Below, piece by piece: positions 18,660 to 27,800 of a stretch of 64,000 nucleotides of DNA. Source of the DNA: Thalassolituus hydrocarboniclasticus (GTDB taxonomy: Bacteria; Pseudomonadota; Gammaproteobacteria; Pseudomonadales; Oceanobacteraceae). The DNA lies in NCBI RefSeq assembly GCF_025345565.1, contig NZ_CP054475.1, forward strand, positions 1,890,448 to 1,954,447, in the 5' to 3' direction. The notes beneath the pieces were generated by a model. It was not told the DNA's origin and made no database searches. It saw only the letters and a program-made list of their open reading frames with translations. Position 1 is the stretch's first letter; the number at the start of each line of letters is the position of its first letter. A program made the translations under genes and the position numbers.

Positions 18660-19310
18660 ATGGATACCATCGTACGTTTTTTTCAGGAAGGCGGTACTTT
18701 TATGTACCCGATTGCCATCATTATGGCGATTGGTCTGGCCATTGCTTTTGAGCGTCTGCTGGTGCTGATGAAAGAAAAATCCAGCAACCGCCGCGCCTTT
18801 GAAGAACTGCTGCCTATGCTGCAAAAACGCGACCTGCGCGGTGCGCTGAGCTATGCCACCAGTTCAGAAACCAAAATCGGTGATATTTTCTCTGCTGCTA
18901 TTGCCCGTATTCCAGGCAGTCAGCGTCGTGAAGAAATTGAATATGCGCTGGAAGAAGGTCTGATGGAAGCCATTCCACAGCTGGAAAAACGCACCCAATA
19001 CGTAGCCACCCTGGCCAACATTGCCACGCTGATGGGACTGCTGGGTACCATTATGGGTCTGATCGCAGCCTTTACCGCGGTTGCCAATGCAGCGCCTGCA
19101 GAAAAAGCCGCACTGTTGTCGCAGAGTATTTCTGTCGCGATGAACACCACGGCATTCGGTCTGATGGCAGCGATTCCGTTAATTCTGCTGCACAGCTACC
19201 TGCAATCCAAAACCAACGAAATTGTCGACAGTATTGAGATGGCCGGGGTTAAGTTCCTCAACATCATCACCGAGCGTAAGCCAGGTCAAACTCCAGCAAA
19301 CAGCAACTGA
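18660..19310 (+). CDS. MotA/TolQ/ExbB family proton channel protein (AglR-like)
   Basis: A 216-residue inner-membrane protein that, with ExbD-type partners, turns the proton gradient into mechanical work. Three membrane helices (about 14-34, 112-140, 157-183) and both family signatures are present: LMGLLGTIMGLIAAF and MNTTAFGLMAAIPLI with the expected threonines. CAGGGGAAG just upstream is a strong ribosome site. The 148 bases before it break the tight spacing of the earlier genes, so a separate promoter is possible. The two ExbD genes and a TonB-like gene follow. Confidence 0.92.
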   Translation: MDTIVRFFQEGGTFMYPIAIIMAIGLAIAFERLLVLMKEKSSNRRAFEELLPMLQKRDLRGALSYATSSETKIGDIFSAAIARIPGSQRREEIEYALEEGLMEAIPQLEKRTQYVATLANIATLMGLLGTIMGLIAAFTAVANAAPAEKAALLSQSISVAMNTTAFGLMAAIPLILLHSYLQSKTNEIVDSIEMAGVKFLNIITERKPGQTPANSN

Positions 19311-19323
19311 GATGTAATTTCTG

Positions 19324-19833
19324 ATGAGACGCCAAAGACGAATACAAGAAGAGGCGGAGCTCAACGTTACATCCTTTATGAATCTGATGATCGTACTGGT
19401 ACCAGTGCTGTTGATGAACATGGTGTTCTCACAGCTGGCAGTACTCGATCTTAAGTTGCCATTGGGAGATCAGCCGGGGGCTGTGAATCCTGAGGATGTT
19501 TCGCTCGAAGTGATTGTCCGTAAGCAGGGGTTTGAAATTACCCGAACCTATCAGGAAAAATCTGAATCGCTTGCGACACTGCCGAAAAAAGACGGAGATT
19601 ACGATTACAGTGGTCTGTCTTCTGCGCTCGTGGATATTAAAAAGAATCCGGGCTTTGAAGATAAAAAAGACATCAGTCTGCTGTCGGAAGCCGATGTCGA
19701 TTACCAGACGCTGATTACCGTGATGGACAGCGTACGCATTTACCCGGCGGTTATTGGTGCTTCACTGGTTGATGCGACGTTATTCCCGGAGATTTCTCTG
19801 GGCGATGCGCCGGGCGCGGAGGTGACACCATGA
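19324..19833 (+). CDS. ExbD/TolR family protein, Asp replaced by Asn
   Basis: A 169-residue ExbD/TolR-type protein: short basic N-terminus, one membrane helix (about 17-38) and a periplasmic domain. The family motif LNVTPLIDVMLVLL reads LNVTSFMNLMIVLVP here, so the membrane aspartate that carries protons in ExbD/TolR is Asn 20. It may be a structural partner whose activity depends on the second ExbD. Next gene overlaps by four bases. Confidence 0.85.
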   Translation: MRRQRRIQEEAELNVTSFMNLMIVLVPVLLMNMVFSQLAVLDLKLPLGDQPGAVNPEDVSLEVIVRKQGFEITRTYQEKSESLATLPKKDGDYDYSGLSSALVDIKKNPGFEDKKDISLLSEADVDYQTLITVMDSVRIYPAVIGASLVDATLFPEISLGDAPGAEVTP

Positions 19834-20336
19834 AAATGTCGCGTCGTGCGAAGCGTATGCAGCGCAATCATAAGCGTAATGCCAATAAAAGCGGCCTGAA
19901 TCTGACGGCACTGATGGATATTTTCACCATTCTGGTTTTCTTCCTGATGGTGAACCAGTCCGAAGTGGAAGTGCAGAGCAGTGATGCCATTCAGTTACCG
20001 GCCTCGCTGGCGGATAACAAGCCGAATGAGAACATCACGGTTCTGGTGAGCAAAGACGATATTCTGGTTCAGGGGCGTGCGGTCATCAGTACTGCTGCGG
20101 CCAGTAAAATCAGCGGCGAAGAAATTGCCGAACTGAAAAAAGAACTGGATTATCTGGCTTCGCGCTCTCCGCTGCCGGATGAACAGAAAGCCCAGGGGCG
20201 GCCGGTCACCATTATGGGTGACAAGGACATTCCTTATGCGCTGCTGAAAAAGGTGATGAATACCTGCGCGAAAGCGGAATTCAATAATATTTCGCTGGCT
20301 GTTAATCAGAAACCACCCGCTGCGGGAGGTGCCTGA
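19830..20336 (+). CDS. ExbD/TolR family protein with intact Asp
   Basis: A 168-residue ExbD/TolR-type protein with a very basic N-terminus (MKMSRRAKRMQRNHKRN), one membrane helix containing GLNLTALMDIFTILVFF with the essential aspartate (Asp 30), and a periplasmic domain. It should provide the proton-conducting residue that the first ExbD lacks. ATGA overlap with that gene and one-base overlap with the TonB-like gene. Confidence 0.88.
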   Translation: MKMSRRAKRMQRNHKRNANKSGLNLTALMDIFTILVFFLMVNQSEVEVQSSDAIQLPASLADNKPNENITVLVSKDDILVQGRAVISTAAASKISGEEIAELKKELDYLASRSPLPDEQKAQGRPVTIMGDKDIPYALLKKVMNTCAKAEFNNISLAVNQKPPAAGGA

Positions 20337-21298
20337 TGACCGTTTATTATCGCGCACCACAACTGCCCTGGACCGACAACGGCGACCGTCAGCGCTTTCT
20401 GCCTATTCTGATTGTTTTGCTGGCAGTGGTCATGGTGCTGGGTGTGGTTATTCCGTCTGTTGATCTGCCGGAAAAAGACCGTAAGGATCTGGAGAAATTA
20501 CCGCCGCAGCTGGCCAAGGTGATTGAGCGTAAAAAGCTTGAAAAGCCCAAGCCAAAACCGCTGCCGCCCAAAGTGGAAGAAAAGAAACCGGAGCCTAAGC
20601 CCGAACCAAAACCGGAGCCTAAGCCTGAGCCGAAACCGGAACCACCAAAGCCGAAACCGGTTCCGAAACCCAAGCCCAAGCCGAAGGTAGAAGCGACGAA
20701 GGAAAAGCGTGAGCAAGCCAAAGAAACGGCCAAAAAGAATTTTGGTAACGATGCCTTGTCAGCGCTTAACAGCATCCGCAATCAGGTGCCGATTGCTGCA
20801 TTAAACACCTCCAGCAAGGGGCTGAGTAATGCCGGCAATAAAGCGACCAGTGTCGGTACTGTGGTTGATCGTAACGCCGCAACACGGACTTCCGGTGGTG
20901 TTGATGTTGCATCCTTAACCAATGCGACGGTCGGTGAAAACCTGAGTGATCGTCAGGTGACGGCGGTGGAAATGACGGCAGAACAGGAGGAGGCTGCAGC
21001 GGCTGCTACGACCCGTTCGCAGGAAGAATTGCGTCTGGTGTTCGAGCAGTACAAAGTGCAGTTTGACCGTTTGTACCGCGGCGCTCTGCGTAAGAATCCG
21101 GCGCTGGCAGGTTCTGTGACACTGAAAATGGATGTGCAGCCCAATGGTACTGTATCAACCTGTTCGGTGCTCAAGAGCGAGCTGAACGATGCTGGTCTGC
21201 ATAAGCGACTGGAAATGAAGTGTCGTCAGATGCAGTTCGAAAATCGTCCGGGTATAGATGTAACCACGGTCGAATTTCCGATCCGCTTTATGCCTTAA
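20336..21298 (+). CDS. TonB-like energy transducer with AgmX/PglI-type C-terminal domain
   Basis: A 320-residue inner-membrane-anchored protein: short cytoplasmic start, membrane helix (about 22-42), a Pro/Lys/Glu spacer (about 67-118, made of KPEPKPEP-type repeats) able to span the periplasm as in TonB, a linker, and a C-terminal domain (about 235-320) with YRGALRKNPALAGSVTLKMD and two cysteines (276, 296) as in AgmX/PglI domains of Myxococcus gliding proteins. It most likely carries force from the ExbB/ExbD motor to outer-membrane partners. Confidence 0.83.
   Translation: MTVYYRAPQLPWTDNGDRQRFLPILIVLLAVVMVLGVVIPSVDLPEKDRKDLEKLPPQLAKVIERKKLEKPKPKPLPPKVEEKKPEPKPEPKPEPKPEPKPEPPKPKPVPKPKPKPKVEATKEKREQAKETAKKNFGNDALSALNSIRNQVPIAALNTSSKGLSNAGNKATSVGTVVDRNAATRTSGGVDVASLTNATVGENLSDRQVTAVEMTAEQEEAAAAATTRSQEELRLVFEQYKVQFDRLYRGALRKNPALAGSVTLKMDVQPNGTVSTCSVLKSELNDAGLHKRLEMKCRQMQFENRPGIDVTTVEFPIRFMP
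20540..20692 (+). repeat. Coding Pro-Lys-Glu repeat in the TonB-like gene
   Basis: Short imperfect repeats of codons for KPEP/KPKP units (CCGGAGCCTAAG-like). They encode the periplasm-spanning spacer and are not a mobile or CRISPR repeat. Confidence 0.8.
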
Positions 21299-21316
21299 TG
21301 GCAGGGCGCAACCAAT

Positions 21317-21346
21317 AAAAAAGGCCGCATTTGCGGCCTTTTTTAT
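21317..21346. terminator. Bidirectional terminator between TonB-like gene and maoC
   Basis: Stem AAAAAAGGCCGC (21317-21328) with GCGGCCTTTTTT (21333-21344), loop ATTT. A tract on one side and T tract on the other, between converging genes. Confidence 0.9.
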
Positions 21347-21388
21347 TCTTTCCGGTTCGTATCGTTCCGGATTAACGACAGCACACTC

Positions 21389-21865
21389 TCAACCACCGAT
21401 ACGGATTTCCGGCAGTTTGGGAGCTTTGATGGTCATTTTTTCGGTTGGTGCCATCACGCTGGCTTCACCGCTGGCCACCACTTTGCCGTTCTGATTGCTG
21501 ACCTTGCAGTCAAGGGTTACAACCGGCTTGCTGTCGTGTTTGCTGCTGACGGTTAATTCCACCGTTAATTCATCGCCAATCATCACCGGTTTGCGGAAGG
21601 ATAAATTCTGACCGAGATAAATGGTTCCCGGACCAGGTAAATCCATCGCCAGTGCTGCTGAAATTAATGCCCCGGTGAACATGCCGTGGGCAATCTGCCC
21701 TTTAAACATTGTGGTGGCGGCATATTCGGCATCCAGATGCACAGGGTTGTGATCACCTGAGGCCGCGGCAAACAGAATAAGATCCTGTGAAGTCACTATG
21801 TGCTTGCGCTGACAGCTGTCTCCGACAGTAATTTCATCAAACGGACGATTGGTAATTGTTTCCAT
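21389..21865 (-). CDS. MaoC family (R)-enoyl-CoA hydratase-like protein
   Basis: A 158-residue single hot-dog domain protein. The hydratase motif is clear: AAASGDHNPVHLDAEYA (catalytic Asp and His) and FKGQIAHGMFTGALIS. Such proteins hydrate trans-2-enoyl-CoA to (R)-3-hydroxyacyl-CoA, feeding polyhydroxyalkanoate or fatty acid metabolism. It lies next to a hydrolase gene on the same strand and near fadD, which fits lipid metabolism. Confidence 0.88.
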   Translation of the reverse strand: METITNRPFDEITVGDSCQRKHIVTSQDLILFAAASGDHNPVHLDAEYAATTMFKGQIAHGMFTGALISAALAMDLPGPGTIYLGQNLSFRKPVMIGDELTVELTVSSKHDSKPVVTLDCKVSNQNGKVVASGEASVMAPTEKMTIKAPKLPEIRIGG

Positions 21866-21911
21866 ACAGTTTCCGGGTTAGTTACAACAAGTTGAGTGTG
21901 TGCGCCGCTGA

Positions 21912-22823
21912 TTACAGCGGCAGCGCTTTGAGCCAGTTCAGAATATCCTGAAACACCTCATCAGCATTGGTTTCGTTCAGCATTTCATGCCGGCCTTCAG
22001 GGTACAGCCGCAGGCTGACATTGTCATGACCTGTCTTTTCCAGAAAGGCTTTTAATGCCGGAACACCTTTACCCATCTGACCAACAGGGTCGCGATCACC
22101 GCCAAAAAGATAGACAGGTAAATGCGCCGGGATTTTGCGCAGATTATCGGCCTTGCCGATTTCAATCAGACCACCGAATAAGTCAGTCCATAATTGCAGG
22201 CTGCACAGATGTCCGCAGGCGGCATCGGCCAGATAACGGTCAACCTGTTCGTTGTCGCGGCTCAGCCAGTCAAAATCGGTACGGTTAGGGCGGAACGCTT
22301 TATTGAATGCGCCAAAGGACAGGGCATCCATTACGCCAGACAGGTGTTGTTGCCCCTGACGCAGCTTCAGCAGGCTGGCGACGCTGCGCCCCAGATGAAA
22401 CAGGGCGGACGACTGATGATTGGAGCCGGAGAGAATCAGGCCGGATAACAGGTCGCCATGCCGGATGGCGAAGCCCTGCGCAATAAAGGATCCCATTGAA
22501 TGGCCAAACAGGATGCGTGGTTCTGAACCGCAGACGGCTTGCTGCACCCGCAGGATATCGTCCATCAACAGTTCCCAGCCGCCCATGCCGGCGGCATCTG
22601 CATCGGCGTAGTGGCCGCGCGGGCGGCGCTCACCATGGCCGCGGTGATTATGGGTAACCACCTGATAACCGGCCTGATGCAGGAATTCGGCCAGTGGAAT
22701 GTAGCGGTCGCAGTGTTCTGCCATGCCGTGCATCAGATGGATGGTGGCAACGGGAGAGGAATGTGCCCACAGGCGCGCCTCGAAGGTGGAGTGATCGGCG
22801 GCAGATATAGTTATTTTGTTCAT
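21912..22823 (-). CDS. Alpha/beta hydrolase, lysophospholipase/monoacylglycerol lipase-like
   Basis: A 303-residue serine hydrolase of the Hydrolase_4 type. Visible are the oxyanion segment HLMHGMAEHCDRY, the nucleophile elbow GHSMGS (Ser 109), HNHRGHGE, the acid in LFGGDRDPVG and the histidine in YPEGRHEML. No signal peptide, so it acts in the cytoplasm. Members cleave lysophospholipids or monoacylglycerols; the substrate here is not shown. Probably co-transcribed with maoC (46-base gap). Confidence 0.85.
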   Translation of the reverse strand: MNKITISAADHSTFEARLWAHSSPVATIHLMHGMAEHCDRYIPLAEFLHQAGYQVVTHNHRGHGERRPRGHYADADAAGMGGWELLMDDILRVQQAVCGSEPRILFGHSMGSFIAQGFAIRHGDLLSGLILSGSNHQSSALFHLGRSVASLLKLRQGQQHLSGVMDALSFGAFNKAFRPNRTDFDWLSRDNEQVDRYLADAACGHLCSLQLWTDLFGGLIEIGKADNLRKIPAHLPVYLFGGDRDPVGQMGKGVPALKAFLEKTGHDNVSLRLYPEGRHEMLNETNADEVFQDILNWLKALPL

Positions 22824-22922
22824 TATTTAGTCACTGTTCTGGCGAGAGTTAACCAGCCGTATCAGGCGGCGCTGATACCTTCTCCGTTATGTGTCAAATT
22901 GTAAATAGCTACGGAGCGACTT

Positions 22923-22951
22923 TTGCCGCGATGTGAGAAAACAGGTAAACT
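22923..22951 (+). promoter_or_regulatory. Predicted sigma-70 promoter for fadD
   Basis: TTGCCG (22923-22928) and TAAACT (22946-22951) with a 17-base spacer, about 100 bases before the fadD start. Each hexamer matches four of six consensus positions. Confidence 0.4.
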
Positions 22952-23017
22952 CCGGCTGCTTTTTTGGCCGGTATTTCTACTGGGGAGCCTGAATCCGGCC
23001 AATTCAAAATTTCACAA

Positions 23018-23046
23018 AACCCTGCACATAACGATAATTCAGGGTT
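23018..23046 (+). other. Hairpin in the fadD leader
   Basis: AACCCTG (23018-23024) can pair with CAGGGTT (23040-23046), three bases upstream of the AGGAGG ribosome site. It could influence translation, but no known riboswitch is recognised. Confidence 0.3.
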
Positions 23047-23059
23047 ATCAGGAGGCGGT

Positions 23060-24739
23060 ATGAACGAGCAGTTTTTCCAGGAGCGTTATCCGGAAGGGTA
23101 TCCAAGTACGATTGACCCGGATAAGCACGAATCTTTAGTCGAAATTTTTAACAGTTTCGTAGAACGTTTTGCTGATCGTCCGGCGTTTACCTGTCTGGGA
23201 CAAACCCTGACCTATGCCGAACTGAATAAGCAGAGCGCCGCCTTTGCTGCCTACCTGCAGAATGAAACCAGCCTGCAGGCCGGTGACCGTATCGCAGTGC
23301 AGCTGCCGAACATTCTGCAATATCCGATTGTTGTATTCGGTGCTATGCGTGCCGGTATGGTGGTGGTTAATACCAATCCGCTGTATACCGAACGCGAGAT
23401 GGAACACCAGTTTAACGATTCTGGTGCCAAGGCTCTGGTGGTTCTGGCCAATATGGCTGACAAAGCGGAGCGCGTGTTGCCAAACACTGGCATCAAACAC
23501 GTGATCGTCACCAATGTGGGTGATATGCACGGCACGGTTAAGCGTGTGCTGATCAATACCGTTCTCAAGCATGTTAAAAAAGAAGTTCCTGCCTTTAACA
23601 TTCCGGGTGCCGTTGCTCTGCGCAGTGCGTTAAAAGCGGGTGCAGGAAAGAGCTTCACCGCAGTTAAAGTTGACCGTAACGATGTGGCTGTTCTGCAGTA
23701 CACCGGTGGTACAACCGGCGTTGCCAAAGGTGCAATGCTGACTCACCGCAACCTGATGTCGAACATGATGCAGTGTCATGGTCTGTTCACTATGGTGCTG
23801 GAAGAAGGTAAAGAAACCGTTATCGCACCGCTGCCGCTGTACCACATCTATGCCTTTACTGTGCATTGTATGGTGCTGCTGGAAACCGGTAACCACTCGA
23901 TCCTGATTCCTAACCCGCGTGATATTCCGGGCTTTATCAAAACCCTGCAGGGTGCTGAGTTCAGTGGTTTTGTGGGTCTGAATACCCTGTTCGTTGCGCT
24001 GTGTGGTCAGGAAGCTTTCCGTGCCCTGAACTTCAGCAAACTGAAGCTGACCATCTCCGGTGGTATGGCGCTGACCAAAGATGCGGCAGACCAGTGGCAG
24101 AGCGTTACCGGTTGTGAAATTGCTGAAGGCTTCGGTATGACTGAAACGTCTCCGGTTGTTTCTTTCAATCCGCCAGGCCACATCAAACTGGGTACCATCG
24201 GTATGCCGGTTGCTGGTACTAACTGTAAAGTGATCGACGAAGACGGTAATGAATTACCTCTGGGTGAGCCGGGCGAGCTCTGCGTTAAAGGCCCGCAGGT
24301 AATGAAAGGTTACTGGCAGCGTCCGGAAGCGACCGCCGAAACCATCACCGAAGATGGCTGGCTGAAAACCGGCGATATGGCGGTGATCACAGATGACGGC
24401 TACATGAAGATCGTTGACCGTAAAAAAGACATGATCATTGTCTCTGGTTTCAACGTTTACCCGAACGAAGTGGAAGATGTACTGGTATCTCACCCGGACA
24501 TCGTTGAAGCCGCTGCCATCGGTATTCCGGATCCTAAGAGCTCTGAAGCGGTTAAAGTGTTTATCGTTTCCAAAAACGAAAACCTGACTGCAGCAGAAGT
24601 AAAAGACTGGTGCCGCGAGCGTCTGACCGCTTATAAAGTACCGCGTCACATTGAGTTCCGTGACGAACTGCCGAAGACCAACGTCGGCAAAATCCTGCGT
24701 CGCGAACTGCGTGATGCGGAGCTGGCCAAGCACAACTGA
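23060..24739 (+). CDS. fadD: Long-chain fatty acid-CoA ligase
   Basis: A 559-residue acyl-CoA synthetase that activates fatty acids for beta-oxidation. Motifs in order: YTGGTTGVAKGAMLTHRNL (P-loop, about 215-235), EGFGMTETSPVV, TGDMAVITDDGYMKIVDRKK and GFNVYPNEVEDVL, ending with GKILRR (catalytic lysine). The start at 23060 is fixed by AGGAGG at 23050-23055; the family N-terminus with RYPEGYPSTIDPDKHESL agrees. Single gene between its own promoter and terminator. Confidence 0.96.
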   Translation: MNEQFFQERYPEGYPSTIDPDKHESLVEIFNSFVERFADRPAFTCLGQTLTYAELNKQSAAFAAYLQNETSLQAGDRIAVQLPNILQYPIVVFGAMRAGMVVVNTNPLYTEREMEHQFNDSGAKALVVLANMADKAERVLPNTGIKHVIVTNVGDMHGTVKRVLINTVLKHVKKEVPAFNIPGAVALRSALKAGAGKSFTAVKVDRNDVAVLQYTGGTTGVAKGAMLTHRNLMSNMMQCHGLFTMVLEEGKETVIAPLPLYHIYAFTVHCMVLLETGNHSILIPNPRDIPGFIKTLQGAEFSGFVGLNTLFVALCGQEAFRALNFSKLKLTISGGMALTKDAADQWQSVTGCEIAEGFGMTETSPVVSFNPPGHIKLGTIGMPVAGTNCKVIDEDGNELPLGEPGELCVKGPQVMKGYWQRPEATAETITEDGWLKTGDMAVITDDGYMKIVDRKKDMIIVSGFNVYPNEVEDVLVSHPDIVEAAAIGIPDPKSSEAVKVFIVSKNENLTAAEVKDWCRERLTAYKVPRHIEFRDELPKTNVGKILRRELRDAELAKHN

Positions 24740-24760
24740 GTTGTGTAGGTCTTAATAAAG

Positions 24761-24792
24761 ACGCCCTGTATTTTCGGATACGGGGCGTTTTT
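24761..24792 (+). terminator. fadD terminator
   Basis: Stem ACGCCCTGTAT (24761-24771) with ATACGGGGCGT (24778-24788), six-base loop, then TTTTT. Confidence 0.88.
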
Positions 24793-24851
24793 ATTGGTGG
24801 AGCCGGCGAATTTACTGCCGGACCTGCGTGTTAACAAAAGTGGAGATCCCT

Positions 24852-27800
24852 GTGAGCGCCGACGCTTTTACTGCCGACTGGGCAGCCCTGCATAAAGCCA
24901 TTGACCAATGTTTGCTGAAAGATCAGCACGGCATGCGCCGCAGTGTGCAGCAGTTAAAGAAGCGCTCGCCGGATGATGCCGGTACCCAGGCGCAGCTGGA
25001 AAAACTGCTGCAGCGCATTCAGCGCAGCCAGCAGACGGTAGCGTTGCGCTCTCAGCCTTTACGTATTGCCTATCCGGAAGAGCTGCCGGTCAGCGGCAAG
25101 CGTGACGAGATTCTCACGGCACTGCGTGATCATCAGGTGGTGGTAGTCGCCGGTGAAACCGGTTCCGGCAAAACCACGCAATTACCTAAAATCTGTCTGG
25201 AAGCCGGTTTTGGCCGTCAGGGGCGGATTGCTCATACCCAGCCACGGCGCTTGGCTGCGCGTGCGGTTGCTCAGCGAATTGCTGAAGAACTGGGTTGCGA
25301 GCTTGGTCAGCAGGTCGGTTATCAGGTGCGCTTTACCGACCAGAGCGTCGATGCCAGCCGGGTAAAGCTGATGACCGATGGTATTTTGCTGGCGCAAACC
25401 CAGCACGACCGTTTTCTCAATGAATACGACGCCATCATTATCGACGAAGCGCACGAGCGCAGTCTGAATATTGATTTTTTGCTCGGCTATTTAAAGCAAC
25501 TGCTGCCGCAGCGTCCGGATCTGAAAATTATTATTACCTCGGCCACCATTGATGTTGACCGTTTCGCTCAGCACTTTGCCGATGCCAGTGGTAAAGCCGC
25601 TCCGGTGATTGAAGTATCCGGGCGTACTTTTCCGGTTGAAGTCCGATACCGCTCGTTATTACGGGATGAAGAGGACGCGGATGACCGCACGCTGTTTGAA
25701 GGCGTGGCTGAAGCGCTGGCTGAACTGCGCGAAGAAGATAAAAAATCCGGTCAGCATGGTGATGTGCTGATTTTTATGCCAGGCGAACGGGAAATTCGCG
25801 AGTGCGCCGAATTTTTACGCCGCGCACAACTACCGGCGACTGAAATTCTGCCGCTCTATGCGCGCTTAAGCGGTGCCGATCAGCAGAAAATCTTTAAGCC
25901 TCACGGTGGCCGGCGGGTGGTGCTGGCCACCAACGTGGCAGAAACCTCGCTGACGGTGCCGGGCATCCGTTATGTGATTGACTCCGGCGTGGCGCGCATC
26001 AGTCGCTACAGTTACCGCAGCAAAGTGCAGCGGCTGCCGGTTGAGGCTATTTCTCAGGCCAGTGCCAATCAGCGTGCCGGTCGTTGTGGCCGTACTTCGC
26101 CGGGTATCTGTATCCGTCTGTACGAAGAAGCCGATTTTCTTGCCCGCTCAGAATTTACCGATCCGGAAATTCAGCGCACAAATCTGGCTGCGGTTATTTT
26201 GCAGATGCTGCATCTGAAACTCGGCCGGCTGCAGGATTTCCCCTTTATCGATGCCCCCGACGAGCGCTTTATTAAAGACGGTTTTAATCTGCTGCAGGAA
26301 CTTGAAGCCGTTGATGCCGACGGGAATATGACAACGCTGGGCCGACAGATGGCGCGTCTGCCGGTTGATCCGCGTATTGGCCGGATGTTGCTCGAAGCAA
26401 AGCAGCAGCAATCATTGCGCGAGGTGCTGATTATTGCAGCGGCTTTAACCGTGCAGGACCCGCGTGAGCGGCCACCGGAAAAACAACAGGCTGCGGATGA
26501 AAAACACCGCCTCTGGCAGCATGAAGAATCCGATTTTCTCAGTCTGGTGAATTTATGGTTTGCCTACGAAGAACAGCGTCAGGAAACCTCGCAGGCGCAG
26601 TTGCGTAAATGGTGCAGTAAGCATTTTCTGTCTTTTATGCGCATGCGTGAATGGCGCGATACCCACCGACAGCTGCATGTATTGTGCAAAGAGCTGGAAT
26701 TAAAAGAAAACGCCGAGCCGGCCAGCTACGAAGCCGTACACAAAGCCTTGCTGGCCGGCATGCTCAGCCAGATTGGTTTTAAATCGGAAGGGCAGGAATA
26801 TCTGGGCGCCCGTAACCGTAAATTGTTTATTTTTCCGGCGTCGGGGCAATACAAGAAAAAGCCGAAGTGGATGATGACCGCCGAACTGGTTGAAACCAGC
26901 AAACTGTATGCACGTACGGTGGCGCGTATAGAACCGCAGTGGATAGAGCAGGTCGGCAAGCCGCTGCTGAAATATCAGTATTTTGAACCGCACTGGAATG
27001 CCCAGCGTGGGCAGGTAACCGCTTTTGAACAAAGTACGTTATACGGCTTGATCGTTAATCCGCGCAAACGGGTTAACTATGCGTTAACGCATCCGCAGGA
27101 AGCACGGGAAGTCTTTATTCAGGAAGGTCTGGTAGAGCAGCAGTTGCGCAGCAAACTGCCGTTTTACCGCAAAAATATTGCGCTGCTGAAAGAAGTCACT
27201 GAGTACGAAGAGAAATCCCGCCGCCGTGATCTGGTCATTGACGATGCCTGGCAGGCGGAGTTTTATCGCCGGCATTTACCGCAGGACATTCCGTCGGTCA
27301 GACACCTTGAACGCTGGTATGAAAAAGCCCCGGCGGCGGAGAAAAAAGCACTCGAATTTACCCGCGATCAATTACTCAGTGCGGATGCGGCGGGTATTGG
27401 TGCAAAAGATTTTCCGGCCGAACTGGAATGGCAGGGCATGGCTTTTCCGCTCAGCTATACCTTTGCCCCGGGTACTGATAATGATGGCGTTAGCCTGAGT
27501 GTGCCGGTGGCGATGCTGCAGCAGGTTCCGGATGCCCAGGTTGAGTGGCTGGTGCCTGGCTTTATTGGCGAAAAAGCCGCTCAGCTGATTAAGGGTTTGC
27601 CCAAAGCGGTGCGCAAAAACTTTGTACCTGTACCGAATACGGTAGAAGCCTTTCTGCGTCAGGCGGATGCCTCTCAGGGTGGTCTGTATATTCAGTTGCT
27701 GAATTTTCTTAATAAAACCCAACGTCCGCCGCTGGAGTTATCACAGCTGCTGGAGGTTGAGTTAGCGCCGCATCTGCGCATGAATATCCGGGTGATGTCC

